A stretch of 64,000 nt of DNA from Streptomyces rapamycinicus NRRL 5491 (GTDB lineage Bacteria > Actinomycetota > Actinomycetes > Streptomycetales > Streptomycetaceae). Under the pieces are notes generated by a model. It had not been told where the DNA came from and ran no database searches. It was given only the letters and a program-made list of their open reading frames with translations. Position numbers and translations under genes: made by a program. The stretch lies in assembly GCF_024298965.1 (NCBI RefSeq), contig NZ_CP085193.1:3472001-3536000 (forward strand), written 5' to 3'. This document shows, piece by piece, positions 26,961 through 35,324 of the stretch; positions within the stretch are counted from its first letter, which is position 1, and each line of letters starts with the position of its first letter.

Positions 26961-27866
26961 GTGCGCGTTCCCGGATCGGACCTCGACCTGCGGCTTGTCG
27001 GCTACTTCACGGTCGTCGCGGAGCACGCCAACTTCAGCCGCGCCGCCGCGGTGCTGCACGTCGCGCAGCCGTCCCTGAGCCGCCAGATCCAGCGCCTCGA
27101 GGAACATCTGGGCGTGCGCCTCTTCGACCGCACCCCACAGGGCAGCCGGCTCACGGAAGCCGGTCGCGCCTTTCTGCCGCAGGCCCAGGCGCTGCTCCAA
27201 GCGGCCCACCAAGCCGAGCTCACCGCCCGCGAAGGCGTCACCCCGCGCGAGTTCACCATCGGGTACGTCGAGGACCTGGTCATCACTCACGCCGTACGCC
27301 GGCTGCGGCATCGGCACCCCACGGCCCGCATCCGCACCCGCCACCTGGAGTGGAACGACGCCCACGCCCTCACCGACCGCCGCGTGGACGCCCTTGTCGC
27401 CCGCGCCCCGCTGCCCTTCGCCACCGACCGCTTGCGCCTCACCGATCTGTGGACCGAGCCACGGGTTCTGGTCGTCTCCACGGACCACCGGCTGGCCGGA
27501 AAGGAATCGGTGACCGTCGGCGACCTCAGCGAGGAAGTTCTGCCGCAATGCCCGAGCGCGGTCCCGCAATGGAGCGATTTCGCCCGCCTGGAGCCGCGCC
27601 CGGACGGCGTTCCGGCCCGCAGCGCGCCGATCGACTACGAATCGTTCGAGGACAAGCTCGACCTTGTGGCCGAGGAGCGGACGGTATTGATTCTGGCCGC
27701 CGGCGACCGGCGGCCCCAACTACGCCCCGGCCTGACCACCGTGCCCATCGAGGGCATCGACCCGGTCCGTGTCGTCCTGGCGACCCGCTCGGCCGAGGCC
27801 AACCCCCTGATCGACGATTTCCTGAACGCCTGGTCATCCGGCACACCCGCGCCTCGGGGCCGTTGA
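26961..27866 (+). CDS. LysR family transcriptional regulator
   Basis: A 301-residue LTTR: the N-terminal winged helix (FTVVAEHANFSRAAAVLHV, then QPSLSRQIQRLEEHLG) and a C-terminal inducer-binding domain. The start is GTG at 26961. It is divergent from the SDR gene with 89 bp between starts. The gap contains CATGCGCACATTGCATATTG, which includes a T-N11-A-like dyad of the kind LysR proteins bind, so it probably regulates the SDR gene and itself. Confidence 0.92.
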   Translation: MRVPGSDLDLRLVGYFTVVAEHANFSRAAAVLHVAQPSLSRQIQRLEEHLGVRLFDRTPQGSRLTEAGRAFLPQAQALLQAAHQAELTAREGVTPREFTIGYVEDLVITHAVRRLRHRHPTARIRTRHLEWNDAHALTDRRVDALVARAPLPFATDRLRLTDLWTEPRVLVVSTDHRLAGKESVTVGDLSEEVLPQCPSAVPQWSDFARLEPRPDGVPARSAPIDYESFEDKLDLVAEERTVLILAAGDRRPQLRPGLTTVPIEGIDPVRVVLATRSAEANPLIDDFLNAWSSGTPAPRGR

Positions 27867-27915
27867 GCGGGGCGTCGAGGGCACGGTGCCCGGCCGGTCT
27901 CGCTCAAAGCCGCGC

Positions 27916-28602
27916 CTACCAGGGCACTTCCCCGTTTTCGTCCTGGAAGGTTCCCGTCGGGCCGTCCGCGTCGAGAGTCGCCAACCGCACGACGACCCCG
28001 GCACTCACCTCAGGCGCCCTTCCGATTCCGAATGCCGCGGTCAGGTCGGTCGCGGTGGTGCCGGGCTCGACCGCGTTGAACTTGATGCCCGGCTGGGACT
28101 TGGCGTACTGGACCGTGAGCATCGTGGCCGCGGACTTGGAGGCGGAGTAGAGCGCCAACGGCAAGCCGAACTCCGGCCGGTCCGGATTGGTCACCGCCCA
28201 GAACGACCCGGCGCTGCTCGAAACGGTGACCACGGTCGGGTTCGAGGACTTGCGCAGCAGCGGAAGTGCCGCCTCCGTGACGCGCACGATTCCCACCGCG
28301 TTGGTGTCGAAGGCCCGGAGAGCCGTGGGGCCGTCGGTGGCTCCGTCCCCCAGGATGCCCGCGTTGTTCACCAGGACGTCGAGCCGGCCCTCGGCCGAGT
28401 CGATCGTCGCCAGCGCGTTGTTCACCGACGCGTCGTCGACCACGTCGAGCTGCACGAATCGCGCGCCGAGCGCTGCCGCCGCCTTCTCGCCCCGCTCGGC
28501 ATCGCGTGCGCCGAGGTAGACGACGTGGCCCAGCGCCAGAAGCTGTTTGGCCGTCTCGAAGCCGATTCCCTTGTTGGCCCCGGTGATCAGTGTGATGGTC
28601 AT
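27916..28602 (-). CDS. SDR family oxidoreductase (carbonyl-reductase-like)
   Basis: A 228-residue short-chain dehydrogenase: TGANKGIG cofactor motif (residues about 7-14), LVNNAGI, SSSAGS, YSASKSA catalytic Tyr/Lys, and EPGTTATDL. The TGANKGIG motif and overall shape resemble plant-type carbonyl reductase-like SDRs common in Streptomyces. The start ATG at 28602 was preferred to an upstream frame extension. It follows the quinone oxidoreductase gene by 65 bp on the same strand, probably in one transcript under the divergent TetR gene. Confidence 0.92.
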   Translation of the reverse strand: MTITLITGANKGIGFETAKQLLALGHVVYLGARDAERGEKAAAALGARFVQLDVVDDASVNNALATIDSAEGRLDVLVNNAGILGDGATDGPTALRAFDTNAVGIVRVTEAALPLLRKSSNPTVVTVSSSAGSFWAVTNPDRPEFGLPLALYSASKSAATMLTVQYAKSQPGIKFNAVEPGTTATDLTAAFGIGRAPEVSAGVVVRLATLDADGPTGTFQDENGEVPW

Positions 28603-28667
28603 GCGCGTCCAATCGAATGTGGCCCGAGTGGGCCGTTGGTGGTGTTCGGGCACCGTGCGGCCACCGC

Positions 28668-29621
28668 TCACGGGAGGAGCAGCAGTTTCCCGGTGCTCCT
28701 GCGCGACTCGATGTCCGCGTGGGCCCTTGCCGCCTCCGCCAGCGGGTACCGACCGCCGATCCGGACGACCAGTTCGCCTCGCTCGACGAGCCCGAACAGC
28801 TCCGCCGTGTGCGCCTTGAGCTCCTCGGGTGTGCGGATGTGGTCCTCGGTCACGGGGTAGGTGAGGCGGGTACTGCGGGGGATGTCGTTCATCGCGATGG
28901 TCGGCACGTCCCCGATCAGCGGCCCGTAGAACACCAGCGTGCCGTGCGTGCGCAGTACCCGCAGCGATGCGGCGAACGTGGTCGCGCCCGCACCGTCGAA
29001 CACCACATGCACACCCTCGCCGCCGGTCAGCTCGCGCACCGGCTCGACGAACGCGTCACCGGTGGAGACCAGGACGTGGTCGGCGCCCGCGTCGGTGGCG
29101 GTCCCGGCCTTCTCCGGCCGCGACACCAGACCGATCACGGTGCCGCCGCGGGCCTTGATGATCTGGGTGAGCATCATCCCGACCCCGCCGGCGGCCGCGT
29201 GCACGAGCGCGACGTCACCCGGCCGCACCGGGTGGGACACGGTGGCGAAGTGGTGCGCGGACAGACCGTGCACGATCAGCCCCGCGGCCGTCTCGTCGTC
29301 GATGGCATCGGGCACCGGGACGACACCGCTCGCCGGGAGCACGATCTGCTCGGCGTAGCTGCCGTGGCTATTGGTCAGCCACGCGACACGATCACCTGCG
29401 GTGAACCCGTGCACGCCTTCGCCCGTCTCCGCCACCTCACCCGCGCCTTCCAATCCCGGCACCTCGGCCATGGCCTGTCCGCGGATGGCGGTGTCGATGA
29501 AGTTCACACCCGCCACGCGGATGTCCACCAGAACTTCTCCCGGGCCCGGACGAGGTGCCGGCCGCTCCCGCAGCCGCAGCACCTCCGGTCCCCCTGCTTC
29601 GTTGATGACTATCGCTTTCAT
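28668..29621 (-). CDS. Zinc-independent quinone oxidoreductase (MDR family)
   Basis: A 317-residue medium-chain reductase of the quinone oxidoreductase type: GVNFIDTAIRG in the N-terminal catalytic domain, then the NADPH-binding [13 protein letters not shown]. It lacks the zinc-ligand pattern of alcohol dehydrogenases. The ATG at 29621 is 26 bp from a TGTAC-N6-GTACA operator shared with the divergent TetR gene. It is likely NADPH:quinone or enone reductase activity, induced through the repressor. Confidence 0.92.
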   Translation of the reverse strand: MKAIVINEAGGPEVLRLRERPAPRPGPGEVLVDIRVAGVNFIDTAIRGQAMAEVPGLEGAGEVAETGEGVHGFTAGDRVAWLTNSHGSYAEQIVLPASGVVPVPDAIDDETAAGLIVHGLSAHHFATVSHPVRPGDVALVHAAAGGVGMMLTQIIKARGGTVIGLVSRPEKAGTATDAGADHVLVSTGDAFVEPVRELTGGEGVHVVFDGAGATTFAASLRVLRTHGTLVFYGPLIGDVPTIAMNDIPRSTRLTYPVTEDHIRTPEELKAHTAELFGLVERGELVVRIGGRYPLAEAARAHADIESRRSTGKLLLLP

Positions 29622-29646
29622 GCGGCCGAAGGTAGGCTCCAAAAAA

Positions 29647-29662
29647 TGTACCCACAAGTACA
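29647..29662. promoter_or_regulatory. Palindromic operator between the quinone oxidoreductase and TetR genes
   Basis: TGTACCCACAAGTACA is a perfect TGTAC-N6-GTACA dyad placed between the two divergent start codons, 26 and 10 bp from them. The position suggests that the TetR-family protein represses both genes here. Confidence 0.65.
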
Positions 29663-29671
29663 CTTTGGCCG

Positions 29672-30256
29672 GTGACGACCATGAGGAAAGGCGCCGCGAC
29701 CCGCCTGCGCATTGTCGAAGCCGCCGCGGACGAGATCCGGGAACGCGGCACGAACGCCACCACGCTCGATGACGTGTGCCGGCGCAGCGGCACCGGCAAG
29801 GGGCAGATGTTCTACTACTTCCCGGGAGGCCGGGAACAGCTTCTTCTCGCGGTCGCCGAACTCGAAGCCGAGCGAGTCTTCGAGGACCAGCAGCCGTACC
29901 TGAACGAACTCACCTCGCGCGCGGCTTGGGAGGCGTGGCGCGACCTGATCGTCGAGCGCTACCGCGACCAGGGGCTGTACTGCCCGCTCGGGGTGCTGAT
30001 CGCCGACGTGGGCCGGTACAGCCCGGCCGCGCAGGCCGTGTCGGCGCAACTGGTGCGGCGGTGGCAGGAGTGCGTCCGAGCCGGTATCGAGGCCACGCAA
30101 GCGGCCGGCGAGGCCAACCCGTCACTCGACGCCGACCGCACGGCCGCGGCTGTGATCGCCACCGTCCAAGGCGGTGTCACGGTCCTGCTCTCCACCGGCT
30201 CCGCGGATCATCTGGAGGCCGGGCTGAACCTCTGCCTGGACCACCTGCTGTCGTAG
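29672..30256 (+). CDS. TetR/AcrR family transcriptional regulator
   Basis: A 194-residue repressor: the N-terminal HTH (RLRIVEAAADEI, then TTLDDVCRRSGTGKGQMFYYF) and an all-helical ligand domain with a WRDLIVERYRDQG region. The start is GTG at 29672 or ATG at 29681; the latter may be used because the operator lies very close to the former. It is divergent from the quinone oxidoreductase and probably senses an electrophile or quinone. Confidence 0.9.
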   Translation: MTTMRKGAATRLRIVEAAADEIRERGTNATTLDDVCRRSGTGKGQMFYYFPGGREQLLLAVAELEAERVFEDQQPYLNELTSRAAWEAWRDLIVERYRDQGLYCPLGVLIADVGRYSPAAQAVSAQLVRRWQECVRAGIEATQAAGEANPSLDADRTAAAVIATVQGGVTVLLSTGSADHLEAGLNLCLDHLLS

Positions 30257-30266
30257 ACCATTGCGC

Positions 30267-30591
30267 TCAAGCAGCCTCGGCGTGGTCGAAAGTGGCGCCT
30301 CCCGACCGGCTGAGCCACACCAGCCTCGCCGTCACGCCGTCCTCACCGCCGCCTCGCGTGAACCATCGAAGCGCCCGCTCCGGCGAGTTGAGGACCATCT
30401 GTCCGGTGCCGTCGGCCGTGGTCACGTGGACGGGCCCCTCGTGGAAGGCCCCCCCACGCCGCGACGCACCCGTCTTTCAGCCCGGGCCGCACCTCGCATT
30501 CCTGCACGACGGCGAAGATTCTGGGCGCGAGGGCGAGGACGAGTTCGCAGAGTTCCTTGTCGAAGAGTTCTGGGGAGTGCGGTGTCTCCAT
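30267..30591 (-). pseudogene. Frameshifted small gene paired with the XRE-DUF397 module
   Basis: From ATG at 30591 the frame reads METPHSPELFDKELCELVLA and onward to DGCVAAWG, with a VVQECEVRPG segment. The coding frame then switches at a run of seven G (minus strand; 30449-30455) and resumes as EGPVHVTTADGTGQMVLNSP, continuing to FDHAEAA and TGA at 30267. With six G the ORF is continuous at 107 codons. Small proteins of this kind are commonly found beside XRE-DUF397 genes in Streptomyces. Either a real slippage mutation, a phase-variable tract or a sequencing error explains it. Confidence 0.75.
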
Positions 30592-30662
30592 CTGGGCCTC
30601 CACGGGCGCAGTAGGCTTCGGCTGCCGCTCACCGCTGCGTGATGAGCGCATCACGTAAAGTA

Positions 30663-30697
30663 CGCCACAAAGTTGTGGTCGCCACAACTTTGTGGCG
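30663..30697. promoter_or_regulatory. Large perfect inverted repeat, likely operator of the XRE module
   Basis: CGCCACAAAGTTGTGG (30663-30678) and its exact reverse complement (30682-30697) flank a 3-bp TCG centre. Each 16-bp arm also contains an inner near-palindrome CCACAA-AG-TTGTGG, giving two nested dyads. It lies between the small minus-strand gene and the XRE regulator, where it could control both. Confidence 0.8.
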
Positions 30698-30766
30698 CGC
30701 ATTGGGGGCCGACAGAGCTACAGAACGAACGCCTGTCGGATTATCGAGAAGCCGGAGGCGACGGGC

Positions 30767-31618
30767 ATGGCGGTGAGAAGTCAACCCACGGCACGCCAGG
30801 TGCGTTTGGGGATCGAACTGCGCAAGATGCGTGAAGCGGCGGGCTTGACCGGCCGAGAGGCAGCCGAGCGGGTCGGAACAACCTCGGCCCAGATGAGCCA
30901 TGTGGAAGCGGGACGGACGGGCGTCAGCGAGGAACGGCTGCGCGGAATGGCAACGCATTACGCATGCCTCGACGACGCACTGATCGACGAGTTGGTCACC
31001 ATGGCCGCGGAGCGCGACAAGGGGTGGTGGGAGGAGTACCGGGGAACCCTCGCGCACGCGGCCCTGGATCTCGCCGAACTAGAGCATCGATCTCGTCGTT
31101 TGCGCACGTTCCAGGGTGTCTACATCCCCGGGCTTCTCCAGGTGGAGAACTACACGCGTGCTCTCATGGCCTACGGGGTTCCCCAGCCGTCGCCACGCCA
31201 ATTGGACGCGCTGGTCGCGTTCCGTATGCGACGGCGGGAAGTCCTCGACAGCGGAGCGTCTCCCGCGTATGAGGCAGTCGTTCATGAAGCCGCGCTGCGG
31301 ACACTCGTCGCCGACCGGGACGTCGCACGACAACAACTTGCCTTCATGCTTGAACAAGGCGAGCGCCCCGGGGTCGCCGTACGGGTTGTCCCGTTCGACG
31401 CGGAAGGATTCGGCGGCGCCGGGACGCCCGTGCTCTACGCATACGGCTCTGTACCGAGGCTGGACACCGTACACATCGATGTGCCGCACGGCCCTATCCT
31501 GCTGGACGCGGAGTCGCAGCTCGCGCGGTATCGCGTATTTCTCGACAAGGCCCTGGCGTTCTCCTTGTCGCCGGACAAATCTCAGGACTTCATCCACACC
31601 ATCATGCGGCAATTGTGA
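30767..31618 (+). CDS. XRE family regulator with DUF5753-type C-terminal domain
   Basis: A 283-residue protein. Residues about 12-70 form an XRE helix-turn-helix (QVRLGIELRKMREAAGLTGR, then AERVGTTSAQMSHVEAGRTG). The rest (from YRGTLAHAALDLAELEH through VYIPGLLQVENYTRALM) is the DUF5753 domain that usually accompanies it in Streptomyces. The ATG at 30767 follows GGAGGCGACGG. It overlaps the region of its DUF397 partner, and such pairs behave as regulator/antagonist modules in development and antibiotic control. Confidence 0.93.
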   Translation: MAVRSQPTARQVRLGIELRKMREAAGLTGREAAERVGTTSAQMSHVEAGRTGVSEERLRGMATHYACLDDALIDELVTMAAERDKGWWEEYRGTLAHAALDLAELEHRSRRLRTFQGVYIPGLLQVENYTRALMAYGVPQPSPRQLDALVAFRMRRREVLDSGASPAYEAVVHEAALRTLVADRDVARQQLAFMLEQGERPGVAVRVVPFDAEGFGGAGTPVLYAYGSVPRLDTVHIDVPHGPILLDAESQLARYRVFLDKALAFSLSPDKSQDFIHTIMRQL

Positions 31619-31629
31619 AGGGCAGGATC

Positions 31630-31833
31630 ATGGAAAAGCCGATGACCTGGCGGAAGTCGTCGTTCTCAGGGCCCGGCGAGACCAACGACTGCGTTGAACT
31701 CGCGGCCGCGGGCGGTGAGATACGGATTCGGGAAAGCGACATCCCCGCCGACATCCTCACCACCACACCGGGCCGGCTCAGAACCTTCATACGCGCCGTC
31801 AAGGCGGGGGCGCTGGACCACCTCGGGCGGTAG
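31630..31833 (+). CDS. DUF397 domain protein
   Basis: A 67-residue DUF397 protein with the diagnostic WRKSSFSGPGETNDCVELA segment and an IRIRESDIP strand. It starts at ATG 31630, 11 bp after the XRE stop; an in-frame GTG at 31615 would overlap that stop. DUF397 proteins act with neighbouring XRE-DUF5753 regulators, so the two genes form one module. Confidence 0.93.
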   Translation: MEKPMTWRKSSFSGPGETNDCVELAAAGGEIRIRESDIPADILTTTPGRLRTFIRAVKAGALDHLGR

Positions 31834-31855
31834 CCACGAGACCGGCGCGGCATCG

Positions 31856-32326
31856 TCACATGCGTCGGGTGAAGTCCATATGCCAGTTGGTGATCCAGGT
31901 CCGCCCGTCGTCGACGGAAAACGCCTGCTCCCAGTGGGCGCGGTCGGCGGTGACGCCGGACCAGATGAAACGCGCCCGGACCTTGCGGCCGTCGTGCTCG
32001 TCGTCGCCGTGGAAGACGCCGGTGCCGTCCGCACCGAAACTGCCGGTGACGGGTGGGAAGAGGGTGCCGGTGCGCTTGCTGGCCCAGTACAGCGACCACT
32101 GCGCGGTCGCCGGGTTGAACAGCCGCAGCGTCAGCCCGGAAAAACCCTTCGTCGGGAACTCGATCTCGTCGAAGCTGGCGGCGCCGTCGAAATGAGCGGA
32201 GGCGCGGGTGATACCGGGGAACTCCTCCCAGCGGTCGTCGCCCTCGATGGGGTCCAGGAAGTCCTTGCGCCAGCGGTTGGCGACGTCGTAGGTGCCGGTG
32301 AAGAACGCGAAGTCGTTGTTCGTCAT
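31856..32326 (-). CDS. DUF1579-like conserved protein
   Basis: A 156-residue protein beginning MTNNDFAFFTGTYDV, followed by alternating strands (WSLYWASKRTGTLFPPVTG; ARFIWSGVTADRAHWEQAFS; WITNWHMDFTRR), the look of a small beta-barrel/lipocalin-like DUF1579 protein. It is divergent from the truncated WYL-type regulator, with 64 bp between starts. Such pairs are common, with the regulator controlling the barrel protein. The function is unknown. Confidence 0.75.
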   Translation of the reverse strand: MTNNDFAFFTGTYDVANRWRKDFLDPIEGDDRWEEFPGITRASAHFDGAASFDEIEFPTKGFSGLTLRLFNPATAQWSLYWASKRTGTLFPPVTGSFGADGTGVFHGDDEHDGRKVRARFIWSGVTADRAHWEQAFSVDDGRTWITNWHMDFTRRM

Positions 32327-32390
32327 GCCGCAGACGCTAAGACCGCTTCCCTGACATCCTTTGTCAGGGGACCGACGTAGGTTTGCGGCC

Positions 32391-32630
32391 GTGCGTGCCA
32401 GCCGACTCCCCTCGCTTCTGCTCCTGCTGAAAAACCGTGGCCGGATGACCGCTGTCGAGCTGGCGGCGGAGCTTGAGGTGTCCGTGCGCACGGTGTACCG
32501 GGATGTGCAGGCTCTGATCGCGGCGGGCGTGCCGCTCTATGGCGAGGCGGGCCACGCGGGCGGCTATGCCCTGTTGGACGGCTACCGCACGCGGTTGACC
32601 GGGCTGACCGCGGACGACTCGGAAGGCACG
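32391..32630 (+). pseudogene. Truncated YafY/WYL-type transcriptional regulator (N-terminal HTH only)
   Basis: From GTG at 32391 about 80 residues of a DeoR-like HTH are intact ([20 protein letters not shown], then [12 protein letters not shown] and [16 protein letters not shown]). The typical protein is about 320 residues with a WYL ligand domain, but here the homology stops at about 32630 and the frame runs into unrelated DNA. The 3' part was lost in the rearrangement that left the transposase remnant about 600 bp away. Confidence 0.85.
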
Positions 32631-32652
32631 CCAAGATACTCACACCGCAAAG

Positions 32653-32693
32653 CGCCCTACACCCACAGAACTAATGAAAACCTCAGTAGGGCG
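32653..32693. repeat. Short inverted repeat at the rearrangement boundary
   Basis: CGCCCTAC (32653-32660) and GTAGGGCG (32686-32693) flank a 25-bp AT-rich loop. GTAGGGCGTGTATCGAAAG looks like a terminus of an IS5-type element, although this is from memory only. The rest of 32631-32865 has no coding signal that I can support. Confidence 0.35.
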
Positions 32694-32865
32694 TGTATCG
32701 AAAGTGGTCATGGCTACTTGACGATCCCCCGACTCTGGCTGGTGGGCCTCTGCTCCCGCTTTCCGCCCGCCCGCCCGCCCTCCGTCTCTGCGTGACATCT
32801 CGACGGGCTTGGTCTCGTTCCTAGGGGGGTCAGGCGTCCACTGCGGACGTTGCCATAGTGGCGTC

Positions 32866-33240
32866 ATGGCGATATTTGAGAAAGCTCGGGTAGAGGTCTA
32901 CGACGAGCTGTGGGGTGTGGATCGCGGTGAGTACACAGAGTTCGGACGCACCCTTGCAGTGTGGGGGCGTACCGCCTCTGGCGCATGGCTCACTCGGGGT
33001 GACGCGCGATGTTCGTTCACTGAAGACCACGTCGACGTCCTGGTGGAGAGCGATGGCTCCGTGTTCGTCAGTGACGAGGGGCGGCAACAGGTGTGCGATC
33101 GGCTCGCCGAAGCGTTCCCGGACGCCGACATCCATTACTACTCCGCTGACGATGGGGAGGACGATGGAGAACTCGACGTGGCAGGGACAGCCCCAATCTT
33201 TGAGGTGGAGTTCGCCGTGGGAAGGCTCCAGACGGACTGA
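32866..33240 (+). CDS. Hypothetical protein in the rearranged segment
   Basis: A 124-residue acidic protein (MAIFEKARVEVYDELWGVDR at the start; a run of D/E near residues 100-108). The frame is clean and starts at ATG 32866. I do not recognise a family. GC content is visibly lower and codon use less biased than in the neighbours, in keeping with acquired DNA. It is enclosed by the truncated regulator and the transposase remnant. Confidence 0.5.
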   Translation: MAIFEKARVEVYDELWGVDRGEYTEFGRTLAVWGRTASGAWLTRGDARCSFTEDHVDVLVESDGSVFVSDEGRQQVCDRLAEAFPDADIHYYSADDGEDDGELDVAGTAPIFEVEFAVGRLQTD

Positions 33241-33260
33241 AGCGTTTTCGAATGTGCTGG

Positions 33261-33582
33261 TCACAGCCACTCGTTGATGGCTGCTACGAGGGCGGTAGCC
33301 TCGTAGCGGACCGAGAGCCTGTCGTATCTCGTGGCCACGGCCCGGTGCCTATTGAGGCGATTGATGCCGCACTCGACCGCGTGCCGAGCCTTGTAGTCCT
33401 CTGGGTCGAATTTCGGGGGACGGCCGCCGCGCGAGCGCCCAAGGCTGTGGTCGTCGGGTTCGGTGGCGACACCGCCGGGTGGCTCCTTCTGCAGTTCCCC
33501 CTTTCCCTCGCTCCGGCGGCGTGCTGGTGGGCCCGGCAGATGGTGGAGTCGATGTTGAGGTCCCAAGTGATGAGGCCCTCGT
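33261..33582 (-). mobile_element. IS5-family transposase remnant with frameshift and internal deletion
   Basis: Read from 33582 downward: a segment [20 protein letters not shown] belongs to the N-terminal half of an IS5-type DDE transposase. The frame shifts near 33510 and continues as [21 protein letters not shown], then passes directly into [19 protein letters not shown] and on to AINEWL and a stop at 33261. In intact relatives these two blocks are separated by about 100 residues. The middle of the catalytic domain has been deleted, probably between short repeats encoding RGG. It cannot be active. Confidence 0.85.
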
Positions 33583-34210
33583 GAAGTTCACACCGAGGTT
33601 CCGCGCCGCGCTGCCCACCGGGCCCGGGACCCAGGTGGTGCTCGACGCCGACGGCCGCGTGGTCTCCACCGGCCCGCGCGGCGGCACGGTCCCGGCCGGG
33701 GGCGCCGTGCTCCAGGGCATCGGCGCCGCGTCCGTCTGGCTGACGGCCCACGCCCGGCGGGGCGAGCGGATCGCGGTGGAGGAGGCCGTCCGGGACACCG
33801 CCGGCCGCCGGGTCCGGCTCGACGCCGACGACAGCATCGTCAGCGCCGCCCCCACCCTGGTGAAGGACGGCCGCATCGCCATCGACGCCGCCGCCGAGGG
33901 CACCCTCGACCCGGAGCACCTCTCCTTCGGCTACGCCTGGTCGAACGTCCGGCAGCCCCGCACGATGGCCGGGCTCGACAAGCGGGGCCGGCTCATCCTG
34001 GCCACGGTGGACGGCCGGCAGCCCGGCGTGAGCGAGGGCTTCACCCTGGAGGAGGCCGCCCGCTCCATGCGCCCCCTGGGCGCCGTCCAGGCCCTCAACC
34101 TGGACGGCGGCGGCTCCACCGCCATGGCCGTGAATGGCCGTCTCGCCAACGTCACCTCCGACGCGACGGGCGAACGCGCGGTGGGCGACACGGTCCAGGT
34201 GGTGCCGTAG
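33583..34210 (+). pseudogene. 5'-truncated phosphodiester glycosidase (NAGPA domain) protein
   Basis: Recognisable sequence begins abruptly at the edge of the transposase remnant ([20 protein letters not shown]) and runs to a stop at 34210. The C-terminal end contains the NAGPA/DUF2233 signature LNLDGGGSTAMAVNGRLAN. The signal peptide and N-terminal half are missing, so the gene was cut by the insertion. Although the frame stays open upstream to 33479, that part is antisense to the transposase and has no meaning as protein. Confidence 0.85.
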
Positions 34211-34364
34211 CGGGACGCGCCCCCGTCATCGCTCAGTGTTCGCCTCACTCCTGTGCGTGATATTCGCATCTTATGGCCGCCGCCTCACGACTCGGGCTGG
34301 AAGTGTCGGCGGGTGTCAGAGCTGCGTGCCATGCTGGAGCCAAGGAACACACGAGGAGGCGGTG

Positions 34365-34973
34365 GTGACGATCATGAGCGTCGCTGAGACGCGAATCGAT
34401 GATCACGAAGGCCCCTGGACGGTCGAGGACGTCCTTGCACTCCCGGAGCATCCGGCACGCGCCCGCTTCGAAGTCGTGGACGGTGTCCTCATGATGTCTC
34501 CCGCCCCCAGCCTGGCCCATCAAACCGTGGCCTACGAGCTGCACAAACAGCTCGAGGACTCCTTGGAGAGGTCTGGCGCGCCGTTCGTGGCAGCCGAGAC
34601 GGTGAATGTGAGGACCGAATCCAGGTTGTTCATCCCGGATATCGCGGTCATGGACCACTCCGCCGTCGAATGGGACACGCTGATCGTGCCACTGGAGGCG
34701 ATGGTCCTGCTGGTGGAGATCGTGTCCCCGCGCAATCAGTCGATGGACCGCATCCTTAAGCCCGCACTCTACGCTCAGGCGAAGGTGCCCGCCTACTGGC
34801 GGGTCGAGCTCCAACCCGACCTGCATGTAGTGGCGCATGAGCTGGCGACGGACACCTACCGCGAGGTCGCCACCATCACGGGCAAGCAGGCCGTGGAGGT
34901 CGCTGGAGAGTTCACCGTCGACCTCGATGTTCCCGCGCTGCGCGGCAGGTTGGCCCGCGGGGGTCGGCCCTAG
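34365..34973 (+). CDS. Uma2 family (PD-(D/E)XK-like) protein
   Basis: A 202-residue Uma2/DUF820 protein of the restriction-endonuclease-like fold: PWTVEDVLALPEHP, FEVVDGVLMM, the acidic FIPDIAVMDHS and VEIVSPRNQSMDRILKPALY. The GTG at 34365 was chosen because AGGAGG ends five bases upstream; the ATG at 34374 would be too far. Uma2 proteins are abundant in Streptomyces and their role is unsettled. The stop TAG shares the palindrome CTAG with the stop of the convergent cupin gene. Confidence 0.88.
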   Translation: MTIMSVAETRIDDHEGPWTVEDVLALPEHPARARFEVVDGVLMMSPAPSLAHQTVAYELHKQLEDSLERSGAPFVAAETVNVRTESRLFIPDIAVMDHSAVEWDTLIVPLEAMVLLVEIVSPRNQSMDRILKPALYAQAKVPAYWRVELQPDLHVVAHELATDTYREVATITGKQAVEVAGEFTVDLDVPALRGRLARGGRP

Positions 34974-35293
34974 CCCTCCGGGTAGAAGACGAAGAGTGTG
35001 CAGCCCGTGGTGGTCTGGGGGATGTGGGAGGAGCCCGCGGGGGCGTGGATGAAGGTGCCGGCGGGGTAGTCGTGGGCGCCGTCGTTGAAGGTGCCGGAGA
35101 CCACGAAGACCTCCTCGGGGCCCGGTTCATGGACGTCCACGCCCTCCCACGAGGTGCCGGGGTCCATCTCCAAGACGTGCGCCTTCGCGCCGTTGTCACC
35201 GGTCCACAGGGGGCGCAGGCGGATGCCCGGGAAGAGCTCCTTCACCGGGGCGTTCTCGACCGCCGCGGCCACATATCCGTCCGTGAGGTTCAT
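34970..35293 (-). CDS. Cupin domain protein
   Basis: A 107-residue single-domain cupin, ChrR-like. The metal-binding strands include VHEPGPEEVFVVSG and FIHAPAGSSHIP, matching the two conserved cupin motifs. The start ATG at 35293 was chosen over an upstream frame extension. Its final CTAG is shared with the Uma2 gene. The role is unknown. Confidence 0.85.
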   Translation of the reverse strand: MNLTDGYVAAAVENAPVKELFPGIRLRPLWTGDNGAKAHVLEMDPGTSWEGVDVHEPGPEEVFVVSGTFNDGAHDYPAGTFIHAPAGSSHIPQTTTGCTLFVFYPEG

Positions 35294-35324
35294 GTCGTTC
35301 AGCGTGGCACGGGGGGTGTGAGCG

